64,000 nucleotides of DNA from Acetivibrio clariflavus DSM 19732 (GCF_000237085.1 NC_016627.1:3534118-3598117), one strand, 5' to 3'. Positions 10,055-19,500 are shown, counted from the first letter of the stretch. Made by a program: numbers and translations. The notes: generated by a model from the letters alone, not told the origin.

Positions 10055-12550
10055 TTAATTAACTTCGGCAGGAAATTTGGAAATCATACCCAAAAGGTAT
10101 TTTTTTAAATATGCCAAATCTATTACATTAATTGTTCCGTTGCCATCTACATCAGCGGCTATTTCTTCATATGGAGACGGTAGAGTCTTAATCATTCCCA
10201 GCATATACTGTTTTAAAGTAGCAAAGTCTATGGAATCAATTTTCCCATTGCCATCTACATCTCCAAGTATAAAGCCAACTGTTTGTTTACTGTTGGCATA
10301 GGCTGCCATAAATACCAACGCAGAATTCCAGTAAACGGTATGTTCGTTAGCTACCCAATCACCGCTACTGGTAGTATAGCATTTAGCAGCAAATCTCGAC
10401 AGTCCTGCTCCTTCATAAGCATTAGGGCCTCCAGGCATATACCCGTTTGGAATACCCGGTTTGCCATCATTGTTGTATATAATGCTGTATACTCTTTTTA
10501 CAGAGTTTTCTCCATGTCCTGAAACATAGCTTATGCTCATAGGGTTAGTACCTAAAAGCCAGTTCAAGGACCCAAAAGCCATTTCCCTAACTTTACTGAT
10601 ATCAACCGAATCTACAAACTGTGACACAATTATTGCATCCATCGGAACGTTCATTACTTGCATATTTATACCCCAATAGTAGTTACCGGGCACGATAGTA
10701 TTGTTCCATGGATTGTTTTCATATCTGTTCAATATTAAGTTAAGCCATTTTCCAAAAGCTGTTTTAATCCATGCAGCTGCACTTTCGTCTACATTATCAG
10801 CCTTCATGTAACATATATATGCAGTAAGCCACATATTACCCCAAGTGTGAGCATAAGCATAGGAGTTAGTAAAATTACCTTCAAAACTTTTATAATTATT
10901 TAAAAAATATGTATTATAAACTTCATCTCCAGTTGCTCTGTAAAGGGATGCAGCCGCCCACAATCTGTCAGCCCTGTCATTAGTTACATTATATGGTCCT
11001 GAAGGAGAGACTATATTTTTCGGGTTCTTTTCTAAGAATTTCCACGCAACTTCTGCAGCTTCAAGGCATTTTTCTGCAAACTCACTGTCGATGTCTTTAT
11101 ATAAAAGATAAGCATGAGCTAATACTGCTGCCGCGCAAGCAGAATCATCAGTAGTGCAACCATTGGCATTCTTTAAAATCCTCATTGTTATATTGTCATC
11201 ATTATCGGATTGTACTCTGGGGTAAAATCCTCCACTAACCGGATCCTGCATCTTTAGCATCCATTCCAGTTCCCATCTAGCTTCGTCAAGAATATCCGGT
11301 ATGCTGTCTCCACTTTCAGGGATATTCACTTCAAAGTTTTTCATATTCTCAGTAAACATTTCATAAGTCCAGAATAAGTCAGACAAAGCAGTAGCACCAG
11401 CATTAACATATTTACCGAAATCTCCGGCATCATACCATCCTTTTGTAAGTTCAAAGGTTTTTGTAACTGTCGGCAACTGGCTGCGAACCGCATTATCCAT
11501 TGGTGTCAAATCTTTACGGGCAAATCCTTGAGCATAGGGTTCAACCAAATCAATACCCTGACGCTGATAATAGAAATATCTTAAGGCATCGTATAGCAAT
11601 CCTTCGTAAAGGTTACTTCCAATTTTGAACTTATAAGATTTTTCCTCAATGCCTGAAACACAAATATAGTATTCGCCCTCTTCAGTTAAGCCAGAAAAGT
11701 CTGCTTTCAGAATCTTTTCTCCCGAATCTATGGGTTCACATTCAGTTACAAGAGTTAATTTTCCTTCATAAACAACACTGTCATCCTTAGCACTTCTGAC
11801 TTCAAAAGCAGTACCCTCCGATGCCTGAAGTTCTTCCATAAATCCTGTTACAAGGGCATATTTTTCAGCATCAGGAAGGAATCCAACCTGATTAACCTTT
11901 ATTGCAGTAAAGGATTTTTCATTATCGGGTGAGGTAATTTTTAAATCATTAATCCAAACGGTAAAAGGATTTACATGGGCTTTTTCTAAAAACAAACATG
12001 TAACCGATGTAGCGTCAAAACCACCGCCGGCTGTCACTATATCCCTTAATGGTATTTTGACATGCTGCCATTCGGTAGAAATATCTATGTACTTGTTTAT
12101 AACTGTTTTTACATCAAGTTCAGTCCCAATAGCTCTTTCGTAAACCTTGTCTCTGAGACCTATAATAAAATTTTCTCCACCGTCTTTTCCTTTGATGTTA
12201 AACTCGATAAAACCATTTTCCACATACTGAGAAATATCATGGGTATTCCACTCCCTCAATGTCAACAGCGATATCCACCATCCCGATGTTACCGCTTTGG
12301 ATACATTGAGTCTTAATGATGGTAACCCATTATACTTTTCAGTAGCATCAACAGGAAGAGTACTGTTTTCTGTCTCCAGCTCTTCTGCACCGCTTCCTGA
12401 CCAACCTGTTACAGGCTTGTTCAAGAAAATCTGAATGTCCTGTAACTTTCTGTAGTCTTCCGGCGGTGTTGCAGCTTTCGAAGCAGCCGGTGTCAGCAAA
12501 GACGCCAGCAAAGTAACCACCAAAAACAGTGATACTTTTCCTTTTCTCAT
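10055..12550 (-). CDS. Cellulosomal GH9 cellulase with N-terminal CBM-like module and type I dockerin
   Basis: 831 residues. A signal peptide (residues 1-27, ending near ASKAA) is followed by a beta-sandwich module of about 180 residues that resembles carbohydrate-binding modules such as CBM30 or CBM11 (assignment uncertain). An Ig-like CelD_N domain follows (about 215-310), then a GH9 catalytic domain (about 315-745). Visible catalytic features are GWYDAGDFGKYV with its paired aspartates, a SGHGENS histidine motif and the acid Glu in ANEHTVYWNSAL. The C-terminus (about 760-831) has two dockerin repeats (DVDGNGKIDSIDFATLK and DVDGNGTINVIDLAYLK) that bind calcium and dock onto scaffoldin cohesins. 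The enzyme should cleave beta-1,4-glucan chains as a cellulosome subunit. Start is supported by an AGGAGAG site just upstream. It is monocistronic. Confidence 0.93.
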   Translation of the reverse strand: MRKGKVSLFLVVTLLASLLTPAASKAATPPEDYRKLQDIQIFLNKPVTGWSGSGAEELETENSTLPVDATEKYNGLPSLRLNVSKAVTSGWWISLLTLREWNTHDISQYVENGFIEFNIKGKDGGENFIIGLRDKVYERAIGTELDVKTVINKYIDISTEWQHVKIPLRDIVTAGGGFDATSVTCLFLEKAHVNPFTVWINDLKITSPDNEKSFTAIKVNQVGFLPDAEKYALVTGFMEELQASEGTAFEVRSAKDDSVVYEGKLTLVTECEPIDSGEKILKADFSGLTEEGEYYICVSGIEEKSYKFKIGSNLYEGLLYDALRYFYYQRQGIDLVEPYAQGFARKDLTPMDNAVRSQLPTVTKTFELTKGWYDAGDFGKYVNAGATALSDLFWTYEMFTENMKNFEVNIPESGDSIPDILDEARWELEWMLKMQDPVSGGFYPRVQSDNDDNITMRILKNANGCTTDDSACAAAVLAHAYLLYKDIDSEFAEKCLEAAEVAWKFLEKNPKNIVSPSGPYNVTNDRADRLWAAASLYRATGDEVYNTYFLNNYKSFEGNFTNSYAYAHTWGNMWLTAYICYMKADNVDESAAAWIKTAFGKWLNLILNRYENNPWNNTIVPGNYYWGINMQVMNVPMDAIIVSQFVDSVDISKVREMAFGSLNWLLGTNPMSISYVSGHGENSVKRVYSIIYNNDGKPGIPNGYMPGGPNAYEGAGLSRFAAKCYTTSSGDWVANEHTVYWNSALVFMAAYANSKQTVGFILGDVDGNGKIDSIDFATLKQYMLGMIKTLPSPYEEIAADVDGNGTINVIDLAYLKKYLLGMISKFPAEVN

Positions 12551-12857
12551 CTTTTCACTCTCCTATTATTTTTATATTAATGCAAAATATAAAAACTTAA
12601 GCAAATATCTAAAGTTTCTATATTCGAATATATTTCGTTAACAGATTCATTTTCTAACAAGGGTTTGTATTTGCTTCAATTTGAGAGTGGCAAAAAAAGT
12701 ATAAATATTATATAAACGTATTATATAAGCGGTATACATAAAGTTTTTAACTTTTGTCAGTAATTCTTTATATTATTTCGTAGTAAAATAAAAATTTAGG
12801 TCTATAGCCTCAAAGAATATAAACCTTAATAGATATACAAATTAAATAGCATATTTT
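12551..12857. other. Intergenic region upstream of the GH9 gene
   Basis: About 300 AT-rich bases that must hold the promoter of the leftward GH9 gene. I see no gene, no clear operator and no strong terminator for the gene that ends at 12858. Confidence 0.4.
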
Positions 12858-13661
12858 TTATTGTTTCATTCTGCACCTCAGTACCTCGTATATCAGGAGT
12901 CCGGCTGCTACCGATGCATTCAACGATTCGCTTTTTCCTTCCATAGGGATCTTTACCAGTTCATCCGAAAGGTCTGCAACGCTGTCAGTTATTCCATTTG
13001 CCTCATTTCCAACAATAATGGCAACATTACCCTTATAGTTTAAATCAAAATAATTTTTGCTTCCTCTAAGGTGTGCAGCACAAAGTACTATACCTCTGTC
13101 TTTTAAGCTTTGAAGGGTTTCCAATAAATTTTCGGAGTAACAAATAGGTAAATGAAATATTGAACCCATGGTAGCCCTTAATACCTTAGGATTATATACA
13201 TCGACACACCCCTTTGATACTATTACTGCAGTTGCACCGGCAGCATCAGCCGTCCTGATTATCGTCCCCATATTTCCTGGATCCTGTATAGAATCCAATA
13301 CAACAAAGAAATTTTTATCATCATAAACCGACTCAACACTGACAGACTTTTTACGCATAACAGCCAGTATTCCCTGGGGATTCTCAGTGTCTGTAACCTC
13401 TAAGTAAAGCTTGTTCGGGACTGTATAAATATTGCCGATTTTTTCCTCTTCCAACAGTTTAAGTATTTCCTTTCCGCCTTTCACTTCCTTAATTTTTTCC
13501 GATACCAGCACTTTAGATATTAATTCCTTTTCCTTAATTGCTTCCTCAATGAATCTTATACCTTCAATAAAATATAACCCCTTTTGATCTCTATACTTCT
13601 TTTCTTTCAACGCTTTTATTTCCTTAATTATCGGATTTTGTCCGCTGGTTATAAAATTCAC
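12858..13661 (-). CDS. TrmH/SpoU-family RNA 2'-O-methyltransferase
   Basis: 267 residues, the normal length for this family. The N-terminal substrate-binding domain (residues 1-95, beginning ITSGQNPIIKEIKALKEKKYR) precedes a SPOUT methyltransferase domain. Diagnostic motifs are LDSIQDPGNMGTIIRTADAAG (motif 1), IIVGNEANGI (motif 2) and PMEGKSESLNASVAAGLLIYE (motif 3), which together form the trefoil knot that binds S-adenosylmethionine. The family methylates ribose in 23S rRNA or tRNA; the exact nucleotide cannot be deduced here. It lies downstream of rplT on the same strand but behind a terminator, so it is probably transcribed on its own. Confidence 0.9.
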   Translation of the reverse strand: MNFITSGQNPIIKEIKALKEKKYRDQKGLYFIEGIRFIEEAIKEKELISKVLVSEKIKEVKGGKEILKLLEEEKIGNIYTVPNKLYLEVTDTENPQGILAVMRKKSVSVESVYDDKNFFVVLDSIQDPGNMGTIIRTADAAGATAVIVSKGCVDVYNPKVLRATMGSIFHLPICYSENLLETLQSLKDRGIVLCAAHLRGSKNYFDLNYKGNVAIIVGNEANGITDSVADLSDELVKIPMEGKSESLNASVAAGLLIYEVLRCRMKQ

Positions 13662-13705
13662 CCTATCACCTCAATCACAGTAGTTTCAATACAAGTCACC
13701 GATTA

Positions 13706-13755
13706 AAAAAAGACCAGCTACTTCAACCACTTGAAGATGACTGGTCATTTTTTGT
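13706..13755 (-). terminator. Intrinsic terminator after rplT
   Basis: On the minus strand, arms around ATGACCAGT...CTTCAA and TTGAAG...AGCTGGTC pair with a short loop and are followed by seven T. It lies just past the rplT stop codon and ends the infC-rpmI-rplT operon. Confidence 0.85.
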
Positions 13756-13777
13756 CTATACTTTTTTATTATTCCAC

Positions 13778-14131
13778 TTATATTGCTGCTTTAACCTTTT
13801 CTACAAGCTGTGCAAAAGCAGCCGGATCATTAACAGCCATTTCAGCCAACATCTTTCTGTTTAAAGCAATGTTGGATTTCTTGAGACCATTCATAAACTT
13901 GCTGTATGAAAGTCCATTCTTTCTTGCAGCAGCATTTATTCTAGTTATCCACAATTGTCTGAAATTTCTCTTCTTAGCCTTTCTATCTCTATAAGCATAA
14001 ACCAAGGACTTCATAACAGCCTGGTTTGCAATTCTAAAATTCTTACTCTTTGCGCCAAAGTAACCTTTAGCAAGCTTTAATATCTTTTTATGTCTTGCAC
14101 GGGTTCTTACTCCGCCTTTAACTCTTGACAT
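13778..14131 (-). CDS. rplT: 50S ribosomal protein L20
   Basis: 117 residues, the standard length. The N-terminal tail is the typical basic extension ([23 protein letters not shown]), and the globular part contains [23 protein letters not shown], characteristic of L20. L20 is needed for early 50S assembly and, in several bacteria, represses its own operon by binding the leader RNA. It is the last gene of infC-rpmI-rplT, 17 bases after rpmI. Confidence 0.98.
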   Translation of the reverse strand: MSRVKGGVRTRARHKKILKLAKGYFGAKSKNFRIANQAVMKSLVYAYRDRKAKKRNFRQLWITRINAAARKNGLSYSKFMNGLKKSNIALNRKMLAEMAVNDPAAFAQLVEKVKAAI

Positions 14132-14148
14132 AACTCTCTCCCTCCCTC

Positions 14149-14349
14149 TTACTTCTTATATGGAATTAACATTCTAACTGTACGTGCATTAGCGTCAGAT
14201 ACAAGTGTAGATTTTCTTAATTTTCTAGTCCTTTTAGTAGGTTTCTTTGTCAAGATATGTCTTTTATAGGCTTTTGCTCTTTTTATCTTACCTGTACCCG
14301 TAAAATTGAATCTCTTTTTAGAAGAACTGTGCGTCTTTATCTTAGGCAT
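14149..14349 (-). CDS. rpmI: 50S ribosomal protein L35
   Basis: 66 residues, very basic, with the L35 signature at the start ([23 protein letters not shown]) and the closing LIPYKK. It is the middle gene of the conserved IF3-L35-L20 operon, between infC (33 bases upstream) and rplT. Confidence 0.98.
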   Translation of the reverse strand: MPKIKTHSSSKKRFNFTGTGKIKRAKAYKRHILTKKPTKRTRKLRKSTLVSDANARTVRMLIPYKK

Positions 14350-14382
14350 TGTGCATTCCCTCCTTATCTACTCAATGTAATA

Positions 14383-14895
14383 CTACTGCTTTGGATTAAT
14401 TATCATTATCATGCTTCTACCTTCGAGTTTAGGCTTCTTTTCCACTGAACCATATTCCTTCACAGCTTCTGCAAACTTTTCAAGTACCTGCTGTCCTAAA
14501 TCGGTATAGTTCATTTCTCTTCCTCTGAACTTAACGCTAACCTTTACCTTGTCGCCATCTTTCAAAAACCTGATGGCATTCTTCACCTTAAATTCGAAAT
14601 CATGCTCTTCGATAGAAGCTGAAAGTCTAATCTCTTTTACGCTGATAACTTTTTGATTTTTTCTTGCTTCCTTTTCCTTTTTGGAAAGCTCAAACATATA
14701 CTTTCCATAGTCCATAATCCTGCAAACAGGTGGAAAAGCTTGAGGAGCTATTTTCACAAGATCCAATGATTTTGCATTTGCCAATTCCAGAGCCTCTTTG
14801 GAAGACATAATTCCAATCATTGTACCGTCCACATCTATTAGCCTAACTTCCTTATCCCTTATTTGCTCATTGATCATTAATTCGTTTTTGTTAAT
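14383..14895 (-). CDS. infC: Translation initiation factor IF-3, probable AUU start
   Basis: About 170 residues. The N domain begins NELMINEQIRDKEVRLID, and the C domain contains the conserved KVSVKFRGREM segment. IF-3 binds the 30S subunit and checks start codons. A strong GGAGG (about 14904-14908) sits eight bases before an ATT at 14895-14893. No ATG is suitably placed, and the GTG at 14904 overlaps the ribosome binding site. I therefore choose ATT, which is the known infC start codon in many bacteria and lets IF-3 repress its own translation. First gene of the infC-rpmI-rplT operon. Confidence 0.93.
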   Translation of the reverse strand: MNKNELMINEQIRDKEVRLIDVDGTMIGIMSSKEALELANAKSLDLVKIAPQAFPPVCRIMDYGKYMFELSKKEKEARKNQKVISVKEIRLSASIEEHDFEFKVKNAIRFLKDGDKVKVSVKFRGREMNYTDLGQQVLEKFAEAVKEYGSVEKKPKLEGRSMIMIINPKQ

Positions 14896-14904
14896 AACAA
14901 ACAC

Positions 14905-15060
14905 CTCCGGGCAAATTTACAGTTTTGTGTTAGAAAACGAAAAAAGTGGATCAAAGAAATGATCCACTTAACTCCCTACTCCAATAAGCAAAGTTAAAAA
15001 GCCTAAACTTCAACTATTAACCTTACCAGACCAAACCCGTAAGGTGAGAAGTGGATAACT
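14905..15060 (-). promoter_or_regulatory. infC operon leader with attenuator
   Basis: The leader of infC contains a textbook terminator: AAGTGGATCA (14969-14960 on the minus strand) pairs with TGATCCACTT (14953-14944) around a 6-base loop and is followed by T residues. About 80 bases upstream is another ATCCACTT (15056-15049) that can pair with the first terminator arm instead, an antiterminator arrangement. A further short stem (CCTTAC/GTAAGG, about 15021-15044) lies between. This fits an L20-type autoregulatory leader, but I cannot assign it to a named RNA family by eye. Confidence 0.7.
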
Positions 15061-15137
15061 TCTTCTTTATTGCACCGGTTATATCCTATCAGAAATTTTT
15101 ATTACTGTCAATTGTTTTTTTGCAATTAATATACTAT

Positions 15138-16356
15138 TTTAAATTGCAAGTTTAATTGCCTTACAAAATCTTACAGAACCCTGTTTTAAGCGACCACAAT
15201 CTTTGCCATTTCATTCGCAGTTCGATAACCAAATATTCTCCTTGGGTAATTGTTCATCCAGTGCTCAATCCTTTTTATCTCTTTCTCCGTTAGTTTCCCT
15301 ATATCCGTCCCTTTAGGAATAAATCGTCGAATCAGCTTATTAGCGTTTTCATTCGACCCTCGTTCCCATGAACTGTATGGATGTGCATAATATATCTTTA
15401 ACCTCATCTTACCAGGAACAAGCACTGATGCCTCAAGCCCTTTGCTGTCCAGAAACTCTGTTCCATTATCTACTGTGACCGTTTTAAACAGTTTGGTAAA
15501 CTTCTTCCCATACTTCCTTTCCAGTTTGTCTATCTCTTTCTTTACCGATGCCTGGCTTTTATCCGGCATCTTACGTATTATCTCCTGCCTCGTACTCCGT
15601 TCCGTCAGTACCAACAATGCTGCTCCCTTTTCTCCGCCTTTGCCAACTATACAATCCATCTCCCAATGCCCATATTCTCCTCTTTCTTCTATATGTGCCG
15701 GCCTTTCTTCTATGCTTGTCCCCCTCAAATTCTTTAATGCTATCCTTACTCTTCGGTATTTCCTCTTCTTCTTGTTCCGCTTTACCGGAAGGTCTTTGTT
15801 GCTTATATTAGCAAATATCCCTTTGTCTATGTAGTTGTATAGCGTCTTTGTGCAGATCATGGCTCTGAACCTTAACCCTTTGGCTTTTATCTCTCCTATC
15901 ACCGCGTCCGGCGAATATTTGTCCTCTTTTATCCTCTTCTCTATGTAATTGGCTAGTTCATGGTCATGCCCGATCTTTAAACCCGCTCCTTTATTTGATG
16001 ACGCCTCTTCATATCTTCGTTGTCCTACGTCTGCACAGTACTTCACTGAATAGGTCAGATCGCTGTTTAGCAACCTCACGCTGCCACGAGCTATTTCCCG
16101 TTCTATAGTCCGTCTGTCCCTTCCCATTACTTTGGCTATTTCCTTTGGTTTCTTACCTTCTTTCAATAATATTTCAATTTGATACCGTTCCCTCACATCC
16201 AGGTGTTTAAAACTTCTTCGTTTAGTGGTATTATTAAGGTGACTCATTTCGGACCCTCCAATATGTTTTGGTTTTGTCACTTAAAACATTATCAGAGGTT
16301 CTGATTTGAGTCACTTCTTTTTTATCATGTTTGGGCAATTAATTTTACAACTTACC
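15138..16356 (-). mobile_element. IS30-family insertion sequence
   Basis: About 1219 bp with imperfect 24-bp terminal inverted repeats (15138-15161 and 16333-16356, 17 matching positions), enclosing one transposase gene. A perfect 15-bp direct repeat (CAATTAATATACTAT) flanks it at 15123-15137 and 16357-16371. The right copy contains the thyX stop codon. The repeat is longer than the 2-3 bp typical of IS30, though some IS30 relatives make long duplications. Confidence 0.85.
15186..16247 (-). CDS. IS30-family transposase
   Basis: 353 residues from an ATG at 16247, chosen because a GGAGGG site lies six bases upstream. The N-terminal part has a helix-turn-helix (ERYQIEILLKEGKKPKEIAKVMGRDRRTIEREI), as in IS30 transposases. 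The catalytic part shows the DDE pattern: Asp in GHWEMDCIVG, Asp in TVDNGTEF and Glu in SWERGSNENANKLIRRF. The frame is intact, so the element may be active. Confidence 0.93.
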   Translation of the reverse strand: MSHLNNTTKRRSFKHLDVRERYQIEILLKEGKKPKEIAKVMGRDRRTIEREIARGSVRLLNSDLTYSVKYCADVGQRRYEEASSNKGAGLKIGHDHELANYIEKRIKEDKYSPDAVIGEIKAKGLRFRAMICTKTLYNYIDKGIFANISNKDLPVKRNKKKRKYRRVRIALKNLRGTSIEERPAHIEERGEYGHWEMDCIVGKGGEKGAALLVLTERSTRQEIIRKMPDKSQASVKKEIDKLERKYGKKFTKLFKTVTVDNGTEFLDSKGLEASVLVPGKMRLKIYYAHPYSSWERGSNENANKLIRRFIPKGTDIGKLTEKEIKRIEHWMNNYPRRIFGYRTANEMAKIVVA

Positions 16357-16359
16357 CAA

Positions 16360-16995
16360 TTAATATACTATATCATCAAAAATAACAGGTATAAGTTCTT
16401 TAAACTTATTTAGCAAAGGTATGGCAATTTCCCTTATCTGAGGATGAGCCGCTGACGATGTCCTCAATTTGAAAAAATGCCTCCACTCTCTAAGATTCAT
16501 AGTCATAACCAATTCTGTTTTTAGCGAATTAGGGAGAATGGTTCTTGCCTCCTGAGGTGTTGCGCCGGCTCTCAGTAACTCCATATATTTTTGTTCGGTA
16601 AACTCCATTACACTTTTCCATATCTCATATTTTTCTTTTCCCTCTGGTGTAGTAGTATCCCAAAAACACGGTTCAATATACGTTATTTGATTCGAAAACT
16701 TGTCCTTGCTGTAATTGCAATACCTTGTACTCTCCTGTGCATATGAAGCAAGCCTATGCCTTACGATTTCATGGCTAACTCCTCTGTCACAGACCACCTT
16801 GACTGTAATAGAATAATGCTCAATCACAGCCTCATGCCCATTTTTAATAATTTTTCTTACAAAATCGGCATGGGAGTCACCGGTAATTTTGTCTTCACTT
16901 TTATAGCACACTCTTCCTACCTTTTCAATATGCTTTAATATCTCTTCACCATTAATATCCGACTCTATAATAAAATACGGCTTAATTACAATCAT
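16360..16995 (-). CDS. thyX: Flavin-dependent thymidylate synthase ThyX
   Basis: About 211 residues. It contains the ThyX motif RHRLASYAQESTR (RHRxxSxxxxSxR form), which binds dUMP and FAD, with supporting conserved segments such as HEAVIEHYSITV and LREWRHFFKLR. It converts dUMP to dTMP using methylene-tetrahydrofolate, NADPH and FAD. I start at 16995 because the upstream TTG (17004) lies too close to the GAGG site. An IS30 element is inserted directly at its 3' end, and the stop codon lies in the element's direct repeat; the coding sequence itself is intact. Confidence 0.95.
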   Translation of the reverse strand: MIVIKPYFIIESDINGEEILKHIEKVGRVCYKSEDKITGDSHADFVRKIIKNGHEAVIEHYSITVKVVCDRGVSHEIVRHRLASYAQESTRYCNYSKDKFSNQITYIEPCFWDTTTPEGKEKYEIWKSVMEFTEQKYMELLRAGATPQEARTILPNSLKTELVMTMNLREWRHFFKLRTSSAAHPQIREIAIPLLNKFKELIPVIFDDIVY

Positions 16996-17103
16996 TAATC
17001 CCAATCCTCGCTTCTTCTTTTGTTTTTTCCAAAAACAAGTTTAAATTTTTTACAACACAGCAATTCTTAAATTTTACCGTATAATATATTTTTTATACAT
17101 TTG

Positions 17104-17138
17104 CTTAAGTACTCCCGCTAAAAGCGGAAGTACTTTTT
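17104..17138 (+). terminator. Hairpin beyond thrS
   Basis: A GC-rich stem (AAGTACTCCCGC / GCGGAAGTACTT) with a loop of four A/T. The T-run follows it on the plus strand (17133-17138), not on the minus strand on which thrS is read, so it is at best a poor thrS terminator. It may stop antisense transcription or stabilise the thrS 3' end. Confidence 0.45.
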
Positions 17139-17142
17139 TACA

Positions 17143-19056
17143 CTATTTTGCTTTAGTTCTTACTTCTTTAACAATCCTGTCAATGAAATCCTTTAATGCC
17201 ATAGCCCCAAGATCGCCATCTTTTCTGGATCTTACCGCAACAGCCCTGTTTTCCATTTCTTTATCGCCTATAACCAACATGTAAGGTATTTTCTCAAGCT
17301 GAGCTTCTCTTATTTTATAGCCAATCTTTTCATTTCTCCAATCCACTTCAACCCTTATACCTTTAGCCTCCAGCTCTGCTCTAACCTCGTCGGCATATTG
17401 ATGGTGTTTGTCTATCAATGGAAGGATCTTAACCTGGACCGGTGAAAGCCATGTAGGGAAAGCACCGGCAAAATGTTCGGTAAGAATTGCTATAAACCTT
17501 TCAATGCTTCCAAACACAACCCTATGAATCATAACCGGTCTGTGTTTTTCACCGTCGGGGCCTATATAGCTCAAATCAAATCTCTGAGGCATCTGGAAAT
17601 CAAGCTGTATTGTACCGCACTGCCATGTACGTCCTATTGAATCCTCAAGGTGGAAGTCAATTTTGGGTCCATAAAATGCCCCATCCCCCTCATTTATCTT
17701 ATAGTTCATTCCTTTTGCCTCAAGAGCTTCCTTAAGGGCATTTGTAGCCATTTCCCACTGTTCGTCGGTTCCCATTGAATCTTCCGGACGGGTGGAGAGC
17801 TCCACATGGTATTTAAAACCGAATACATTGTAAAAATCATCTATAAGGTTAATAACTCCCAAGACTTCATCTTTTACTTGTTCCTGAGTCATAAATATAT
17901 GAGCATCGTCCTGGGTAAAGCATCTTACTCTCATCAATCCGTGCAAAGTACCCGAAAGTTCATGTCTGTGAACCAAACCCAGTTCTGCAAGTCTTTGCGG
18001 CAAATCCCTGTAGGAGTGTAGTCTCCTCTTATATACCAGCATTCCTCCGGGGCAGTTCATTGGTTTGATGGCAAAATCCCCTTCATCTATCTTTGTAAAA
18101 TACATATTTTCCTTATAATGATCCCAGTGACCTGAACGATGCCATAAATCTTCGTTTAATATTATAGGAGTTCTGATTTCCTGATAACCTCTTGCCTGGT
18201 GCTCTTCTCTCCAATAGCTTTCAAGAATATTTCTTAAAACCATTCCTTTAGGCATAAAGAACGGGAAACCGGGACCTTCTTCGTATATATCAAACAAGTC
18301 AAGCTCTTTTCCAAGCTTCCTGTGATCCCTCTTCTTTGCTTCCTCCAATCGGAAAAGATATTCATCCAGCTCGCTCTTCTTTGAAAAAGCAGTACCGTAA
18401 ATTCTTTGAAGCATTTTATTCTTTTCATTGCCTCTCCAATATGCGCCGGCAACTGATAAAAGCTTAAAGGCCTTTATTTTGCCCGTGGATTCCACGTGAG
18501 GTCCTGCACAAAGGTCAACAAACTCTCCCTGCTTATAAAAGGAAATTGTCTCGCCTTCAGGTAAATCACGGATAAGTTCTACTTTATAGCTTTCTCCCTT
18601 TTCCTCCATAAATTTTATAGCTTCATCCCTGGGAAGAGTAAATCTTTCAAGCTTTAAATCCTCTTTTATTATCTTTTTCATCTCTTCCTCAATTTGAGCA
18701 AGCTCTTCAACGGAAAAAGGTCTTTCCACATCAAAATCATAGTAAAATCCGTTATCAATTGCCGGACCTATGGCAAGTTTAACATTAGGATAAAGTCTCT
18801 TTACAGCCTGTGCCAATATGTGGGATGAAGTATGCCTGTAAGCATGTTTTCCGCCATCATCATCAAAAGTAAGCAGATTCAGCTTGCAGTCTTCATTAAG
18901 CTCATAACTCAAATCCTTTACTTTTCCGTCAACTTCTCCTGCCAATGCCACCCTTGCAAGACCTGCACTAATGCTTTCAGCAACTTCCTTAATAGTAATG
19001 CCTTTATTATATTCCTTAACGCTTCCGTCCTTTAAAGTAACTTTAATCATGTCCAT
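17143..19056 (-). CDS. thrS: Threonine-tRNA ligase
   Basis: 637 residues, the normal length. Domain order is TGS (residues 1-65), the editing domain with HTSSHILAQAVKRLYP (about 75-95) and an HXXXC-type zinc/editing pocket, then the class II catalytic core. That core shows motif 2 (the RHELSGTLHGLMRVRCFTQDD region), PMNCPGGM with the zinc-binding Cys, and motif 3 near HRVVFGSIERFIAIL. The C-terminal anticodon-binding domain starts near LSPVQVKILPL. It attaches threonine to tRNA-Thr. Expression is probably controlled by the T-box at 19285-19500. Confidence 0.98.
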   Translation of the reverse strand: MDMIKVTLKDGSVKEYNKGITIKEVAESISAGLARVALAGEVDGKVKDLSYELNEDCKLNLLTFDDDGGKHAYRHTSSHILAQAVKRLYPNVKLAIGPAIDNGFYYDFDVERPFSVEELAQIEEEMKKIIKEDLKLERFTLPRDEAIKFMEEKGESYKVELIRDLPEGETISFYKQGEFVDLCAGPHVESTGKIKAFKLLSVAGAYWRGNEKNKMLQRIYGTAFSKKSELDEYLFRLEEAKKRDHRKLGKELDLFDIYEEGPGFPFFMPKGMVLRNILESYWREEHQARGYQEIRTPIILNEDLWHRSGHWDHYKENMYFTKIDEGDFAIKPMNCPGGMLVYKRRLHSYRDLPQRLAELGLVHRHELSGTLHGLMRVRCFTQDDAHIFMTQEQVKDEVLGVINLIDDFYNVFGFKYHVELSTRPEDSMGTDEQWEMATNALKEALEAKGMNYKINEGDGAFYGPKIDFHLEDSIGRTWQCGTIQLDFQMPQRFDLSYIGPDGEKHRPVMIHRVVFGSIERFIAILTEHFAGAFPTWLSPVQVKILPLIDKHHQYADEVRAELEAKGIRVEVDWRNEKIGYKIREAQLEKIPYMLVIGDKEMENRAVAVRSRKDGDLGAMALKDFIDRIVKEVRTKAK

Positions 19057-19284
19057 TAATCTATCAATCCTTTCTATAATATTAATTATAATTTGTTCAA
19101 ATTATAATTAAATTGATGAACAATACAGTCCTTTTTATATAATAAATTCTTTATTTACCTTAGTCCATTGTTTTTTGTTCTTCCTTTCCGCATCAGAAAA
19201 CGCAGTAGAACAACTTTTTTGAATATTGAAAGCATTTTAACCGACTCTTAAACTTCCCGAATTGATATTAAGTTGTTTTGAAAG

Positions 19285-19500
19285 ACGTTAAATAAAAACT
19301 CCCATCCCTCATAAGGGACGAGAGCTTAATTCCCGTGGTTCCACCCTAATTTGTACTCATTGCGATTGTAACGTAATCAACGTTCCAACTCAGAGGCGGT
19401 CTTCAATTGATATCCCCTGAAAGTACTTCCAGCCTAGGTACTTTCTCTCTGATAGGTTCCCATCAATCTACTCTTCTCGTCATTGTCGGATCATAATATT
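19285..19500 (-). promoter_or_regulatory. T-box riboswitch leader of thrS
   Basis: Read on the minus strand, the leader holds the T-box sequence AGGGTGGAACCACGGG (19347-19332). It is followed by a terminator stem (CTCTCGTCCCT/AGGGATGGGAG) and a T-run at about 19290-19325. The upstream 150 bases can form a long stem I. T-boxes bind uncharged tRNA through the specifier codon and the NCCA end and then allow read-through. An ACC codon near 19392 could be the threonine specifier, but I cannot fix its position with certainty. Confidence 0.93.

Noticed and set aside
17104-17138. Strong thrS terminator
   Set aside because: The stem is good, but the T-run is on the plus-strand side, so it is reported only as a hairpin of doubtful function for thrS.
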